This document shows, piece by piece, positions 1 to 6,914 of a stretch of 7,248 bases of DNA. The stretch is from JAVBOW01 sp031549495 (GTDB lineage: Bacteria; Bacteroidota; Bacteroidia; Bacteroidales; Rikenellaceae), in the NCBI GenBank assembly GCA_031549495.1, contig JAVBPS010000113.1:1-7248 (forward strand), written 5' to 3'. Every line of letters starts with the position of its first letter. The first letter of the stretch is position 1. A program made the position numbers and the translations under genes. Below the pieces are notes generated by a model. The model did no database searches, was not told the DNA's origin, and saw only the letters and a program-made list of their open reading frames with translations.

Positions 1-141
1 TGTCTAAAACGCGGGTCTATTATTTTTACTGCTCATATTTGTCGCCCCCCTTGCTATAAATCCAACCGGGGTTTTCTGTTTGGTCTCTCGGGGCGATCGA
101 CTTGACAAGACGCTAAAACCGGTAACCCGACACACCCACCG

Positions 142-1308
142 ATGTCCGACCCCTATCAATATCCGCCTGTCCGTGAACCTGCCCGCCGCCGCCGGCGGGG
201 AGGCATCACGCTGCTGGATCTGCTGATGGTGCTGCTGACGATGGTGCTGGCCCCGCTGCTGGCGCTTTCGTACCTCTCGCCCGTGGTCAACCCCAACTCG
301 GGATGGTTCCTCGCGATGCTGGGGCTCGCCTCGCCGGTGCTCTATGTGGCCAACATCGTGATGGCGCTCTATTGGGTGCTCCGCTGGAAGAAATACCTGA
401 TCTTCCCCCTGGTCGCCCTGCTGCTGGGGATGGGCAACATCTCCCTTTTTTTCCGTCCCGAGCTGCGCAAGCACTATCCGGAAAACGCCCCCAAACCCGC
501 GCTGACGGTGATGACCTACAACGTCGAGGGGTTCATGAATTTCGACGAGCGCCAACGCCCGCGCCCCAGCATGGACAGCATCGGGTCGTACGTGGCCGCC
601 CGCCATCCCGACCTGATCTGTTTCCAGGAGTTCCAGACCACGCGCAAGCTGCCCATGTCGCAGCTCGACGAGCTGTTGTGCGGATTGCCTCATAAGGAGA
701 TCTACTACGTGCTGCCCGGCCGGGAGCCCGAGACCGGATGGGGCCTTGCGATCTACAGCCGCCACCGCCTGATGAACGCCAAAACGATCCAATTCCCCGA
801 GACGCTCAACTGCGCCATGCAGGTCGACATGCTGGTCAGGGGCGACACGGTGCGCGTGCTGAACTGCCACCTGCAGACCACCTCGCTCTCGCACTCCGAC
901 CGCCGTTTCATCACCACCGAGGAGTTCGTGCAGAGCAACACGGACGTGAAAAAGCAGCGCGTGAAAAAGATCGTCGGCAAACTGCGCGACAACTACCGCA
1001 TCCGCGCCGTGCAGGCCGACAGCATCGCCACGCTGATCGCCGCCTCGCCCTATCCGGTGATCGTCTGCGGCGATTTCAACGACACGCCGCTCTCCTATAC
1101 CTACCGCACCGTGAAGGGCGGCCTGAAGGACGCTTTCGTCGAGAAAGGGTTGGGGGCGTCGGGGACTTACCACGGCTTTTTCAATATGTTCCGCATCGAC
1201 TACGTGCTGTACAACGACCGGTGGCACGCGATCAGCTACGACTCGCCCGACCTCGACGTCTCCGACCACTATCCCGTAGTCGTCGGTTTAGGAAAAACAG
1301 AAAAATAA
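142..1308 (+). CDS. Membrane-anchored endonuclease/exonuclease/phosphatase (EEP) family protein
   Basis: A 388-residue protein with an Arg-rich N-terminus (RRRRR at 15-19), three hydrophobic segments (about 22-48, 54-79 and 85-104) and a C-terminal EEP (DNase I-like) domain from about 120 to 385. The metal and catalytic signatures appear in order: TYNVEG (Asn127), FQEF (Glu163), NCHLQ (His243), GDFND (Asp311, Asn313), RIDY (Asp353) and SDH (Asp375, His376). All key residues of the Mg-dependent phosphodiesterase/phosphatase fold are therefore present, and the enzyme should be active. Positive charges at the N-terminus and in the RWKK loop (81-84) place both on the cytoplasmic side, so with three helices the catalytic domain should face the periplasm. 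The substrate is unknown: nucleic acid, phospholipid head group and sugar phosphate all remain possible. The ATG at 142 is the first in-frame start and directly precedes the charged N-terminus. No clear Shine-Dalgarno sequence is visible, as is usual in Bacteroidota. The next gene begins 16 bp after the stop, suggesting a shared transcript. Confidence 0.9.
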   Translation: MSDPYQYPPVREPARRRRRGGITLLDLLMVLLTMVLAPLLALSYLSPVVNPNSGWFLAMLGLASPVLYVANIVMALYWVLRWKKYLIFPLVALLLGMGNISLFFRPELRKHYPENAPKPALTVMTYNVEGFMNFDERQRPRPSMDSIGSYVAARHPDLICFQEFQTTRKLPMSQLDELLCGLPHKEIYYVLPGREPETGWGLAIYSRHRLMNAKTIQFPETLNCAMQVDMLVRGDTVRVLNCHLQTTSLSHSDRRFITTEEFVQSNTDVKKQRVKKIVGKLRDNYRIRAVQADSIATLIAASPYPVIVCGDFNDTPLSYTYRTVKGGLKDAFVEKGLGASGTYHGFFNMFRIDYVLYNDRWHAISYDSPDLDVSDHYPVVVGLGKTEK

Positions 1309-1324
1309 TCCAGGATAACCTGCC

Positions 1325-3151
1325 ATGACCCGGATCTGCAAAACCCTTTTTGCGGCCTTGAGCCTGCTTGTGACTGTTTCGGCCGCTCACGCGGGGGAGG
1401 TGCGCCTGACGGAGGCGCAACTGGCCGCCGACAGGAATGCCTCGCTGCTCGTGCGGCGCATCGTGGACTCGATCCCCGACGGGACGACCCTCGTTTTTCC
1501 CAAAGGCACCTATCACTTTTACCCGCAGGGCATGGCCCCCCATTTCTGCGCCATCACCAATAACGACAACGGGGTGAAGCTCACCCCGTTTCCGTTGATC
1601 GGCAAGCGCAATGTGACCGTCGACGGCGGCGGCTCGGACTTCATCTTCCATGGCGTGACGCTGCCCTTCATCGTCGAGCGCTCGGAGAATATTACGCTGC
1701 GCAACTTCACGATCGACTGGCAGTATCCCTTCCACCTGGAGGGTACGGTCGTGGCCAATGACCAGACGGCCAAAACATTCGACATGCGCATCAACGACGG
1801 CTTCCACTACCGCGTGGACGGCGATGTGCTGAAGATCGTCGGCGAGGGGTGGGAGGTCGAGGGCGGCCAGAACGTGCTGTGGGACGCGCGGATGCACGCC
1901 CCGCACTACGATCTTTTCCGCTATGTGCTCGCCAGCGCGGTCGGGCCGAACGGCGAGATGCCCTACACGGCCGAGGATCTGGGCGACCGCGTGGTGCGCA
2001 TCCGCGGCCGTGCGAAGGAGATGCCCCCTGTCGGCTCGGTCTACACGGATAAGGGGTTGCTGTGGAAGAACCGCGTCGCTCCCGCGATCCGGATCTTCCT
2101 GTCGAAAAACCTCACGTTCACCGACATCACCGTCTACCACGCCGGTGCGATCGGTCTGATCGGCGAGTTCTGCGAGAACGTCACCCTGCTGCGTTACAAT
2201 ACCTACGCCCGTCCCGGCGGCGGCCGCATCCTCTCGACCACGGCCGATGCCACCCACTTCTCGAACTGCCGCGGCACGATCTCGATAAAGGACGGCGTCT
2301 ACCGCCACATGCTCGACGACGCGACCAACGTCCACGGCGCCTACCTGCAGATCGTGCGCGCCGAGGGCAAAACCCTCTGGGGTGATCCGGTGCACCTGCA
2401 CCGCGCGGGCTGCACCACCGCCCTGCCGGGGGATCGGGTCCGCGTGATCGACAACCGCGACCTGCAGCCCGTCGCCGGGGGCACGGCCACGGTCACCGGC
2501 TTCGAGATCATCCACGACCGCCTCTATAAGGTGACGCTGGATAAGGATCTCTCCCCGATGGTACAAAAAGGCTTCGGCATCGAGAACATGAGTTGGAACG
2601 CCGACCTGGTCTTCTCGGGCAACAAAGTCTACCAGAACCGCGCCCGCTCGATCCTCATCTCGACCCCGGGCCGGGTGGTGGTCGAGCGCAACTATTTCTC
2701 CTCGCAGATGTCGGCCATCCAGATCGCCGGCGATGTGAACAACTGGTTCGAATCGGGTGCCGTGAACGACGTGACCATTCGCGACAACACCTTCGGCGAC
2801 AGCGGCTACGGCGGCGCCCGCGGCGGCTCGATCCTCAATATCAAACCCGAGATCATCGACCCGCAGCTGGCCGCCGGGAAATATTTCCACCGCAACATCC
2901 GCTTCACGGGCAATACGATCAGCTGCTTCGAACAGGCGATGGTCTACGCCTCGGGCGTGGACGGCCTGCTGTTCGAAAACAACACGATCCTGCCCGACGA
3001 CGGCTTCTACCAACCCCTGATGCCGGACGCCCCGGTATTCGAAATCGTCAACTGCAAAGGCGTCGTAGTCAGAAATAACCCCGGCATCCGCAAGACGAAC
3101 CTGTACCGGGCCGACCCCGCCAGCCGGGAGATCAGCATTACAGCCGAATAA
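1325..3151 (+). CDS. Secreted GH110 alpha-1,3-galactosidase (right-handed parallel beta-helix)
   Basis: A 608-residue protein with a signal peptide: basic MTRICK, hydrophobic 8-20, and likely signal peptidase I cleavage after AHA at 23. No lipobox cysteine is seen, so it is probably periplasmic. The mature part reads as a beta-helix glycosidase: LVFPKGTYHFYPQG (56-69), NVTVDGGGSDFIFHG (96-110), NITLRNFTIDW (122-132), and many later strand-turn repeats ending in N-N-x-I turns. These match the GH110 family, the exo-alpha-galactosidases that remove terminal alpha-1,3-galactose from blood-group B and, in one subfamily, linear alpha-Gal glycans. Asp308 (ADATHF) and Asp331/Asp332 (LDDATNVHG) have the 23/24-residue spacing I recall for the three catalytic aspartates of characterised GH110 enzymes, so activity is expected. 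Length is typical of the family. I cannot decide between the two subfamilies (blood-group B only versus broader), so no symbol is given. It lies 16 bp after the EEP gene. No SusC/SusD pair or other glycosidase is in the window, so it does not look like part of a classic polysaccharide utilisation locus here. Confidence 0.88.
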   Translation: MTRICKTLFAALSLLVTVSAAHAGEVRLTEAQLAADRNASLLVRRIVDSIPDGTTLVFPKGTYHFYPQGMAPHFCAITNNDNGVKLTPFPLIGKRNVTVDGGGSDFIFHGVTLPFIVERSENITLRNFTIDWQYPFHLEGTVVANDQTAKTFDMRINDGFHYRVDGDVLKIVGEGWEVEGGQNVLWDARMHAPHYDLFRYVLASAVGPNGEMPYTAEDLGDRVVRIRGRAKEMPPVGSVYTDKGLLWKNRVAPAIRIFLSKNLTFTDITVYHAGAIGLIGEFCENVTLLRYNTYARPGGGRILSTTADATHFSNCRGTISIKDGVYRHMLDDATNVHGAYLQIVRAEGKTLWGDPVHLHRAGCTTALPGDRVRVIDNRDLQPVAGGTATVTGFEIIHDRLYKVTLDKDLSPMVQKGFGIENMSWNADLVFSGNKVYQNRARSILISTPGRVVVERNYFSSQMSAIQIAGDVNNWFESGAVNDVTIRDNTFGDSGYGGARGGSILNIKPEIIDPQLAAGKYFHRNIRFTGNTISCFEQAMVYASGVDGLLFENNTILPDDGFYQPLMPDAPVFEIVNCKGVVVRNNPGIRKTNLYRADPASREISITAE

Positions 3152-3158
3152 TTTTTTT

Positions 3159-3346
3159 GTCATCCAGAGTGAAGCGAAGAATCTTGGTCGGCAGGTGTTC
3201 TGTACACAGCCCGACCAAGATTCGTTTGTTAACGAACGAACAAAAACTCGTTCGTTTTCCTCCTGGTCGCTCGACATGGTCCAAACAAAAAGACGTTTGG
3301 CCTGCAGCGCTCGCTGACTGCGTCGGTTCGCTTCGCTCTGAATGAC
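3159..3346. repeat. Inverted-repeat intergenic element with nested hairpins
   Basis: The outer arms are GTCATCCAGAGTGAAGCGAA (3159-3178) and TTCGCTTCGCTCTGAATGAC (3327-3346). They are reverse complements except for two positions. Inside are a perfect 13-bp stem (3179-3191 with 3211-3223, arm GAATCTTGGTCGG) with a smaller GTGT/ACAC stem in its loop, a 9-bp stem (3231-3239 with 3248-3256, arm AACGAACGA), and a 6-bp stem (CCAAAC 3281-3286 with GTTTGG 3295-3300). The outer arm resembles the TCATCCTGAGCG-type dispersed palindromes common between genes in Bacteroidota. It starts 7 bp after the galactosidase stop. The only open frame across it (3157-3345) is made of repeat sequence and is not a credible gene. 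Function unknown. It could be a non-autonomous mobile element, or it may help end transcription, although no stem is followed by a good T-run. Confidence 0.75.
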
Positions 3347-3412
3347 AAACTCAAATTTCCCGAATGAGGGCGGCGCTTTTCTTCTGGAATATCAGAGACT
3401 ACGGCAAAAACC

Positions 3413-3488
3413 CATCCTGAAGCACCCCCGGGTGGATGCCCCGCATATTGTTCTTAAATTGTCAATAAGTAATCCGCAGGTGCGGGGC
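3413..3488. other. Two adjacent weak stem-loops upstream of folB
   Basis: A small stem (CATCC 3413-3417 with GGATG 3434-3438) contains CACCCCCGGGTG in its loop. It is followed directly by an 8-bp G/C-rich stem (GCCCCGCA 3438-3445 with TGCGGGGC 3481-3488) that holds an inner TATTG/CAATA stem (3446-3450 with 3463-3467). The rest of 3347-3575 shows no open frame of note and no recognisable riboswitch. I did not find a convincing Bacteroidota promoter (TTTG plus TAnnTTTG) here, although the folB promoter should lie in or near this stretch. The stems may be chance or part of a leader or decaying repeat. Confidence 0.3.
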
Positions 3489-3531
3489 GGACGGCTTGTA
3501 TTTTCCCTTTCTTTGTAAACGAAAAAGCGAA

Positions 3532-3555
3532 TCAGTCTAAAAGACCGGTTGGCGA
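3532..3555 (+). repeat. Short direct repeat, copy 1 (TCAGTCT...GGTTGGCGA)
   Basis: This stretch matches 7172-7195 without gaps at 20 of 24 positions. The ends TCAGTCT and GGTTGGCGA are identical and only the middle differs. Both copies lie in the same orientation within non-coding, repeat-rich DNA. This copy ends 20 nt before the AGCGTAACC box of the first 121-nt palindrome. Its role is unknown; it may be a remnant of a longer dispersed repeat. Confidence 0.5.
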
Positions 3556-3575
3556 GGGAAGCGCGCCCCGAGATT

Positions 3576-3720
3576 AGCGTAACCCCCGTGAGAACTTTCG
3601 CTGTGCATAGAGTGCGTCAGATTTTGCTTATCGTCTGCGCATCAAACCGGAGCGTACTTTAAGTACGTGAGGATTTGAGGTGAAGAGGATAAGTGAAATA
3701 TGATGCGCTATATGCGCAGC
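3576..3720 (+). repeat. 121-nt structured palindrome, copy 1, with upstream AGCGTAACC box
   Basis: Positions 3600-3720 form one long imperfect hairpin. The arms start GCTGTGCATAG and end CTATATGCGCAGC, and the centre is GTACTTTAAGTAC. Position 3600+k pairs with 3720-k nearly throughout. Exceptions are an invariant internal loop around 3647-3652/3668-3673 (C-A, then G-G, G-A, A-G, G-U) and a few isolated mismatches. On the + strand the outer-stem irregularities are mostly G-U wobbles, so the + strand is the better-folding one. The box AGCGTAACC (3576-3584) lies 15 nt before the hairpin, at the same spacing as in copy 2. The second copy is on the opposite strand at 6717-6837. This copy ends 21 nt before the preferred folB start, so if transcription starts upstream it would sit in the folB leader. 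No matching named family is known to me. It could be a regulatory RNA, a small non-coding RNA, or a REP/MITE-like element. Confidence 0.85.
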
Positions 3721-3741
3721 CAACCTCAGAATAGAGACCTT

Positions 3742-4101
3742 ATGTCGGTTTGTACTATTGTACTTGAAAATATGGAGTTCCGTGCCTGCCACGGATGCTA
3801 CGACCTGGAGAAGGTCGTGGGCAGCCGTTTTGTGGTCACGCTCCGCATCGAGGCCGAGATAGGGGATGCCGCTGAGCGGGATGATCTGTGTGGAACCATC
3901 AATTACGCGGAGGTCTACCGGGCTGTCCAGGCCCAGATGGCCCAGCCGTCGAACCTGCTCGAAAACGTCGCCCGGCGCATCATCGACGCCGTGTACGCCG
4001 GATTTTCCGGTGTGCAGCGGGTGGGCGTGACCGTGTCGAAACTCGCCCCCGCCCTCGGCAACGGCAAGATCGACCGGGTGAGCGTGTCGCTCGAAAAATA
4101 A
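3742..4101 (+). CDS. folB: Dihydroneopterin aldolase (FolB)
   Basis: A 119-residue protein of the FolB family, which cleaves 7,8-dihydroneopterin to 6-hydroxymethyl-dihydropterin and glycolaldehyde in the cytoplasmic folate pathway. The N-terminal IVLENMEFRACHGCYDLEK (residues 6-24) and the motifs TINYAEVY (52-59), SNLLENVA (70-77) and VSKLAPALG (98-106) are diagnostic. Glu23, Tyr55, Glu74 and Lys100 occupy essentially the positions of the pterin-binding and catalytic residues known from the Staphylococcus aureus enzyme (Glu22, Tyr54, Glu74, Lys100). Family members are usually about 120 residues, which fits a start at 3742. The in-frame ATG at 3700 would add 14 residues (MMRYMRSQPQNRDL), about half encoded by the palindromic repeat ending at 3720 and unlike any FolB N-terminus, so it is rejected. 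No strong ribosome-binding site is seen before 3742. nrdJ starts 33 bp after the stop, and co-transcription is likely. Confidence 0.94.
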   Translation: MSVCTIVLENMEFRACHGCYDLEKVVGSRFVVTLRIEAEIGDAAERDDLCGTINYAEVYRAVQAQMAQPSNLLENVARRIIDAVYAGFSGVQRVGVTVSKLAPALGNGKIDRVSVSLEK

Positions 4102-4134
4102 CCTGACGAATATTAATATACAAAATCTAAAACG

Positions 4135-6711
4135 ATGTCCAACGTTAACACCCCCCCGTCCTGCGACCTGAAAGAATACACGTACGCCGAGGCCGTAGAA
4201 AAATCCAGGGAATATTTCGACGGCGACGAGCTCGCCGCCACCGTGTGGGTCAGCAAATACGCCCTCAAAGACTCTTTCGGCCGGATCTATGAAAATTCGC
4301 CCGAGCAGATGCACCGCCGCATCGCCGCGGAGATCGTGCGCACGGAGAGCAAATACCCCAACCCGATGGAGATGGGCGAGGTCTACGGCCTGCTGAAAGA
4401 CTTTAAATACATGATCCCGCAGGGCGGCCCGATGACCGGCATCGGCAACAATTTGCAGGTCGCCTCGTTGTCGAACTGCTTCGTGGTCGGCCACCGCAAA
4501 CCGGCCGACTCCTACGGCGGGATCATCCGCATCGACGAGGAGCAGGTGCAGCTGATGAAACGGCGCGGCGGCGTGGGCCACGACCTCTCGCACATCCGCC
4601 CCACGGGCAGCCCCGTGCTCAACTCGGCCCTCACCTCGACGGGCATCGTGCCCTTCATGGAGCGCTATTCGAACTCCACGCGCGAGGTGGCGCAGGACGG
4701 CCGCCGCGGCGCGCTGATGCTCACCCTGTCGATCAAGCACCCCGATGCGGAAAACTTCATCGACGCGAAAGTGGAGACGGGCAAGGTGACCGGCGCGAAC
4801 GTCTCGATCAAGATGGACGACGAGTTCATGCGCGCGGCCCTGGCCGGCGAGAAATACCACCAGCAGTTCCCCATCACGGGCGACGACCCGATGTACGAGA
4901 ACACGATCGACGCCCGCGCGCTGTGGGACAAGATCATCCATAACGCGTGGAAATCGGCCGAGCCGGGCGTGTTGTTCTGGGACACGATCATCCGCGAGTC
5001 GGTGCCCGACTGCTACGCGGACGAAGGTTTCGTGACCGTATCGACCAATCCCTGCGGCGAAATCCCGCTCTGCCCCTACGACTCGTGCCGCCTGCTGGCG
5101 ATCAACCTCTACAGCTATGTGGACGATCCTTTCACGAAGGACGCCCGTTTCAATACCGAAAAATTCAAAGCCCACATCGCCATGGCGATGCGTGCGATGG
5201 ACGACATCATCGACCTGGAACTGGAAAAGGTCGAACTGATCATCGCCAAGATCGCCAAGGACCCCGAGGAGCAGGAGATCCGCCGCGTGGAGCTCTCGCT
5301 GTGGGAGAAGATCCGCGAAAAGGCGCGTATGGGTCGCCGTACGGGGCTGGGGATCACGGCCGAGGGTGACATGCTGGCCGCCCTGGGGCTGCGCTACGGC
5401 TCGCCCGAGGCGATCGACTTCGCCGTCGAGATACAGAAAACGCTCTGCCTGGAGGCCTACCGCGCCTCGGTGCAACTGGCCCGCGAGCGCGGCGCCTTCC
5501 CCATCTACGACGCGCGCAAGGAGGAGAACAACCCGATGATCCAGCGCATCCGCGAGGCCGATCCCGCCCTGTACGAAGACATGGTCAAAACGGGCCGCCG
5601 CAACATCGCCATGCTGACCATCGCCCCCACCGGGACCACCTCGCTCATGTCGCAGACCACCTCGGGCATCGAGCCCGTCTTCCGCCCGGTCTACATGCGC
5701 CGCCGCAAGGTGAACCCTTCCGACAAGGATGTGAACATCACCTATGTGGACGAGGTCGGCGATTCGTGGGAAGAGTACAACGTCTACCACCACCACTTCA
5801 TCACCTGGCTCGAAGCCAACGGCCACTCGACGCAATCCCTGAAACGGATGCCGAAAGCCGAACTGGACGCGCTGGTCGAGAAATCGCCCTACTACAAAGC
5901 CACGGCCAACGACATCGACTGGGTGGCCAAGGTGAAGATGCAGGGCGCGATCCAGAAGTGGGTCGACCACTCGATCTCCGTGACGGTCAACCTGCCGAAC
6001 GACGTGACCGAAGAACTGGTGTCGAAAGTCTACCAGACCGCCTGGGAGAGCGGCTGCAAGGGCGTGACGGTCTACCGCGACGGTTCGCGCAGCGGCGTGC
6101 TCGTCGAGAAGAAGAGCGAAAAACCCGCCGCCGAAGAGAAAAAGAGTCAGGGCGAATACAGCCCGCCCCTGAAACGCCCGATGGAGTTGGAGGCCGACAT
6201 CGTCCGTTTCAAAAACGGCGAGGAGGACTGGATCGCCTTCGTGGGCATCTACAACGGCCGCCCGTACGAGATCTTTACCGGGAAAATGGAGGAGGACGCC
6301 CTGTTCATCCCGAAGAAAGTGACCAAAGGGATCATCCTTAAAGTGATCGAACAGGACAAGAGCAAGCGCTACGACTTCCAATACACCGACAAATACGGCT
6401 ATACGAATACCATCGGCGGCATCTCGCGCCTGTTCGACGAGGGCTTCTGGAACTACGCCAAACTGATCTCGGGCGTATTGCGCAACGGCATGCCGATCCT
6501 GGACGTGGTGGGTCTGATCGAATCGCTGCAACTGGACAGCGCCTCGATCAACAACTGGAAGAACGGCGTGGCGCGCGCCCTGAAACAGTATATCGCCGAC
6601 GGCACGAAGACCAAGGAGACCTGCGGGAATTGCGGCAGCGAAGGCACCATCATCTACGAAAGCGGATGCAAAATCTGTCTAAACTGTGGGGACTCAAAAT
6701 GCGCCGGATAG
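4135..6711 (+). CDS. nrdJ: Adenosylcobalamin-dependent (class II) ribonucleoside-diphosphate reductase with Zn-ribbon tail
   Basis: An 858-residue class II ribonucleotide reductase that makes deoxyribonucleotides using a cobalamin-generated thiyl radical, without oxygen and without a small subunit. The radical-site motif NPCGE (305-309) gives Cys307 and Glu309. Cys115 (LSNCF) and Cys318 (DSC) are the expected redox pair; the 11-residue Cys307-Cys318 spacing matches the Thermotoga maritima NrdJ pattern as I recall it. An additional Cys313 lies between them. The phosphate-binding PTGTTS motif is at 498-503. After a charged linker (about 656-679) comes a TSCPD-like domain (about 680-800, with GIYNGRPYEIF). 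The C-terminal Zn-ribbon has Cys830, 833, 845, 848, 851 and 856 and probably re-reduces the active site. No ATP-cone is evident at the short N-terminus, so overall activity may not be dATP-controlled. The ATG at 4135 follows an A/T-rich leader typical of Bacteroidota. No B12 riboswitch fits in the 33-bp gap after folB. The gene looks intact and full length. Confidence 0.96.
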   Translation: MSNVNTPPSCDLKEYTYAEAVEKSREYFDGDELAATVWVSKYALKDSFGRIYENSPEQMHRRIAAEIVRTESKYPNPMEMGEVYGLLKDFKYMIPQGGPMTGIGNNLQVASLSNCFVVGHRKPADSYGGIIRIDEEQVQLMKRRGGVGHDLSHIRPTGSPVLNSALTSTGIVPFMERYSNSTREVAQDGRRGALMLTLSIKHPDAENFIDAKVETGKVTGANVSIKMDDEFMRAALAGEKYHQQFPITGDDPMYENTIDARALWDKIIHNAWKSAEPGVLFWDTIIRESVPDCYADEGFVTVSTNPCGEIPLCPYDSCRLLAINLYSYVDDPFTKDARFNTEKFKAHIAMAMRAMDDIIDLELEKVELIIAKIAKDPEEQEIRRVELSLWEKIREKARMGRRTGLGITAEGDMLAALGLRYGSPEAIDFAVEIQKTLCLEAYRASVQLARERGAFPIYDARKEENNPMIQRIREADPALYEDMVKTGRRNIAMLTIAPTGTTSLMSQTTSGIEPVFRPVYMRRRKVNPSDKDVNITYVDEVGDSWEEYNVYHHHFITWLEANGHSTQSLKRMPKAELDALVEKSPYYKATANDIDWVAKVKMQGAIQKWVDHSISVTVNLPNDVTEELVSKVYQTAWESGCKGVTVYRDGSRSGVLVEKKSEKPAAEEKKSQGEYSPPLKRPMELEADIVRFKNGEEDWIAFVGIYNGRPYEIFTGKMEEDALFIPKKVTKGIILKVIEQDKSKRYDFQYTDKYGYTNTIGGISRLFDEGFWNYAKLISGVLRNGMPILDVVGLIESLQLDSASINNWKNGVARALKQYIADGTKTKETCGNCGSEGTIIYESGCKICLNCGDSKCAG

Positions 6712-6715
6712 GGGC

Positions 6716-6861
6716 GGCTGCACATATAGCACGCCGCTTTTCACCGATCCTTTGAATTTTTAATCCTCACGTACGTTAAGTACGCTCCGGTTAAAAATCC
6801 AAACGATCGGCAAAAATCGACGCACTCTATGCACAGCCGGGGGCCGGACGCTGGTTACGCT
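6716..6861 (-). repeat. 121-nt structured palindrome, copy 2 (opposite orientation), with AGCGTAACC box
   Basis: Read on the minus strand, 6837 down to 6717 aligns without gaps to 3600-3720 at about 91 of 121 positions. One further G-C pair (6838/6716) closes the stem in this copy. The same hairpin forms: the outer arm GGCTGTGCATAGAG pairs with the end CTATATGTGCAGCC. The apex region CCGGAGCGTACTT (6790-6778) and GTACGTGAGGATT (6774-6762) is preserved. The AGCGTAACC box lies at 6861-6853 on the minus strand, again 15 nt from the hairpin. On the + strand several stem positions would be A-C mismatches that become G-U on the minus strand, so the folding strand is opposite to nrdJ. The hairpin begins 5 nt after the nrdJ stop. 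The + strand form would still make a partial hairpin that could slow polymerase or protect the nrdJ mRNA end, but no T-run follows it. Confidence 0.85.
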
Positions 6862-6914
6862 CTTCCCGAACTCGTTCCCGGCGGCCATCCCGCTTTGCTA
6901 TAAAAGTCCGAATG

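Noticed and set aside
34..41. CATATTTG as a Bacteroidota -7 promoter box for the EEP gene
   Set aside because: It is one base off TAnnTTTG, but no TTTG -33 partner lies at a suitable distance. Positions 1-141 otherwise show no gene or clear signal.
4..1269. Long minus-strand open frame (421 codons) opposite the EEP gene
   Set aside because: It mirrors the EEP codons, has no recognisable domain and a low-complexity Val/His/Arg-rich product. It is a by-product of G/C third-position bias.
1232..3277. Minus-strand open frame (681 codons) opposite the galactosidase
   Set aside because: Antisense shadow of a clear GH110 gene, with the same biased composition and no motif.
3157..3345. Small + strand open frame (62 codons)
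   Set aside because: It lies wholly within the inverted-repeat element, and its product is translated repeat arms.
3600..3720. Integron attC site
   Set aside because: Length and single-strand asymmetry are suggestive, but the RYYYAAC/GTTRRRY end motifs are missing, and there is no integrase or cassette array.
4102..4134. Cobalamin riboswitch controlling nrdJ
   Set aside because: The gap is only 33 bp of A/T-rich sequence, far too short, and no B12-box-like sequence was seen upstream of folB either.
3628..6531. Minus-strand open frame (967 codons) opposite folB and nrdJ
   Set aside because: It spans two convincing genes and part of a repeat. Stop codons are rare in this frame because of codon bias, and no domain is recognisable.
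51..6903. TTGCTATAAA occurring at 51-60 and 6894-6903
   Set aside because: Ten-base matches are expected many times by chance in a 7-kb window, and the flanking sequences are unrelated.
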